From contig CANGMU010000007.1 of the NCBI GenBank assembly GCA_947454665.1, positions 1 through 23,871 of the forward strand: a DNA stretch of 23,871 nucleotides, written 5' to 3'. The stretch comes from Pseudomonadota bacterium. GTDB lineage: Bacteria > Pseudomonadota > Gammaproteobacteria > Steroidobacterales > Steroidobacteraceae. Positions 23,077 through 23,871 of the stretch are shown here, piece after piece. The notes under the pieces are model-generated. The model was not told the origin of the DNA and did not search any database. It saw only the letters and a program-made list of their open reading frames with translations. Position 1 is the stretch's first letter, and each line of letters opens with the position of its first letter. Position numbers and translations under genes: made by a program.

Positions 23077-23871
23077 TCAGCGGCCCCCGCCGCGACGCGG
23101 TCCGAAGCTGCGCGTGCCGCTGCCGGCCTGCGGTGGGCGACCGCTGCCACCCTGCGGCCGGCCGCCACCCGCGTGGGAACGGCCCCCGCCCTGGGCCGGA
23201 CGACCCTGACCCTGCGGACGACCCTGACCCTGCGGACGACCCTGGCCTTGCGACCGGCCACCGCCGTGCGGTGGGTGATCCCGGACCGAAGTCGCCTGAT
23301 TCAGGGCTTCCTTCATCTCGAAGGGCGGCAAAGGCAGGCTCGGGATGTCCTTGCCGAGCAGCCGCACGATGTCCTTCAGGTAAGGGGCTTCATCCGGCGA
23401 CACGAGCGACACGGCCTGACCGGTGGAGCCGGCACGGGCCGTGCGGCCGATGCGGTGCACGTAATCCTCCGGCACGTTCGGCAGCTCGTAGTTCACGACA
23501 TGCGGCAGCTCCTTGATGTCGAGGCCACGCGCCGCCACTTCGGTTGCGACCAGCGCAACGATGCGGTTGTTCTTGAAGTCCTCGAGCGCCTTCACGCGTG
23601 CGTTCTGGCTCTTGTTGCCATGGATCGCAAGGCTGGGGATGCCGGCACGCGAGAGCTGTTCGGCGAGACGGTTCGCGCCATGCTTGGTACGCGTGAATAC
23701 CAGCACCTGATGCCAGTTGCCCTCGTTGATGAGGTGCGCCAGCAGGTGCCGCTTGTGCTCCTTCGGCAAGCGGTACGCCGTCTGCTCGACCTTGTCGGCC
23801 GTCTTGTTCGGCGGCGTGACTTCGATCGACTCGGGACGCGACAACAGCTTCGAGGCGAGGTCGCGGATGTC
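23077..23871 (-). CDS. rhlE: DEAD-box RNA helicase, RhlE-like (partial, N-terminus off window)
   Basis: The C-terminal 264 residues of a DEAD-box ATP-dependent RNA helicase; the frame is open to the right edge, so the start and the DEAD core lie outside. The visible RecA-like domain 2 carries motif IV region LVFTRTK, VALVATEVAARGLDI (motif V) and YVHRIGRTARAG (motif VI), with DYVHR typical of RhlE. After PPFEMKE the protein ends in a Gly/Arg/Gln-rich tail of about 60 residues, which in RhlE proteins binds RNA non-specifically. RhlE acts in ribosome assembly and RNA decay and often in cold growth. Assignment to RhlE rather than another DEAD-box member rests on motif form and tail. Confidence 0.88.
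   Translation of the reverse strand, partial: DIRDLASKLLSRPESIEVTPPNKTADKVEQTAYRLPKEHKRHLLAHLINEGNWHQVLVFTRTKHGANRLAEQLSRAGIPSLAIHGNKSQNARVKALEDFKNNRIVALVATEVAARGLDIKELPHVVNYELPNVPEDYVHRIGRTARAGSTGQAVSLVSPDEAPYLKDIVRLLGKDIPSLPLPPFEMKEALNQATSVRDHPPHGGGRSQGQGRPQGQGRPQGQGRPAQGGGRSHAGGGRPQGGSGRPPQAGSGTRSFGPRRGGGR
23197..23250. repeat. Three 18-base tandem repeats in the helicase tail
   Basis: The unit CGGACGACCCTGACCCTG occurs at 23197-23214 and 23215-23232, and with two changes at 23233-23250. It encodes the repeated hexapeptide QGQGRP of the Arg/Gly/Gln-rich tail. The near identity of units suggests recent slippage, so copy number may vary between strains. Confidence 0.85.

Noticed and set aside
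23197..23250. CRISPR-like or regulatory repeat array
   Set aside because: The 18-base units are contiguous without spacers and stay in frame as a hexapeptide of the helicase tail.

Overview
The window is GC-rich, densely coded bacterial DNA. It most likely comes from a gammaproteobacterium of the Steroidobacterales/Nevskiales/Xanthomonadales type. That placement is inferred from the mix of a YheU (UPF0270) protein, a DUF938 methyltransferase, a YadGH-type ABC exporter, an RhlE-type helicase and a large TonB-dependent receptor of the kind carrying an EEVTVTG TonB box. I see no rRNA, tRNA, insertion sequence, phage gene or CRISPR array.

Layout. (1) 1-2797, minus strand: a secreted class C beta-lactamase-fold serine hydrolase, then a molybdenum hydroxylase made of a Tat-signal [2Fe-2S] subunit and a large subunit that runs off the left edge. 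(2) 2846-5798, plus strand: YheU, then a second two-subunit molybdenum hydroxylase of NicB/IorB type. (3) 5843-5933: a long imperfect hairpin ending in a T-tract, either a terminator or a small RNA. (4) 5946-7141, minus strand: a Cys-cluster protein overlapping a DnaQ-like exonuclease. (5) 7227-8513, plus strand: a fused LigB-LigA extradiol dioxygenase of gallate dioxygenase type, ended by a clear intrinsic terminator. (6) 8589-13854: a TonB-dependent receptor bracketed by two paralogous secreted proteins of unknown function and followed by a small DUF6152 protein. (7) 13943-15362: a tightly overlapping set of bactofilin, zinc-ribbon protein and DUF938 methyltransferase. (8) 15379-17757: an O-methyltransferase divergent from an ABC exporter. 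(9) 22481-17774, minus strand: a complete MarR / NodT-type outer membrane factor / EmrA / EmrB efflux operon with an AT-rich palindromic control region. (10) An unrecognised small gene and the C-terminal part of an RhlE-like RNA helicase at the right edge.

Taken together, much of the window could serve uptake, oxidation and efflux of aromatic or N-heteroaromatic compounds. Two hydroxylases could add oxygen to a ring or aldehyde, the dioxygenase cleaves a catechol or gallate-type ring, the receptor and its secreted partners may import a substrate, and the EmrAB-type pump may export toxic aromatics. That linkage is inference: the genes lie in several separate operons. The parts with least known function are the TonB receptor / paralogue pair / DUF6152 set, the 5843-5933 hairpin and the bactofilin / zinc-ribbon pair.
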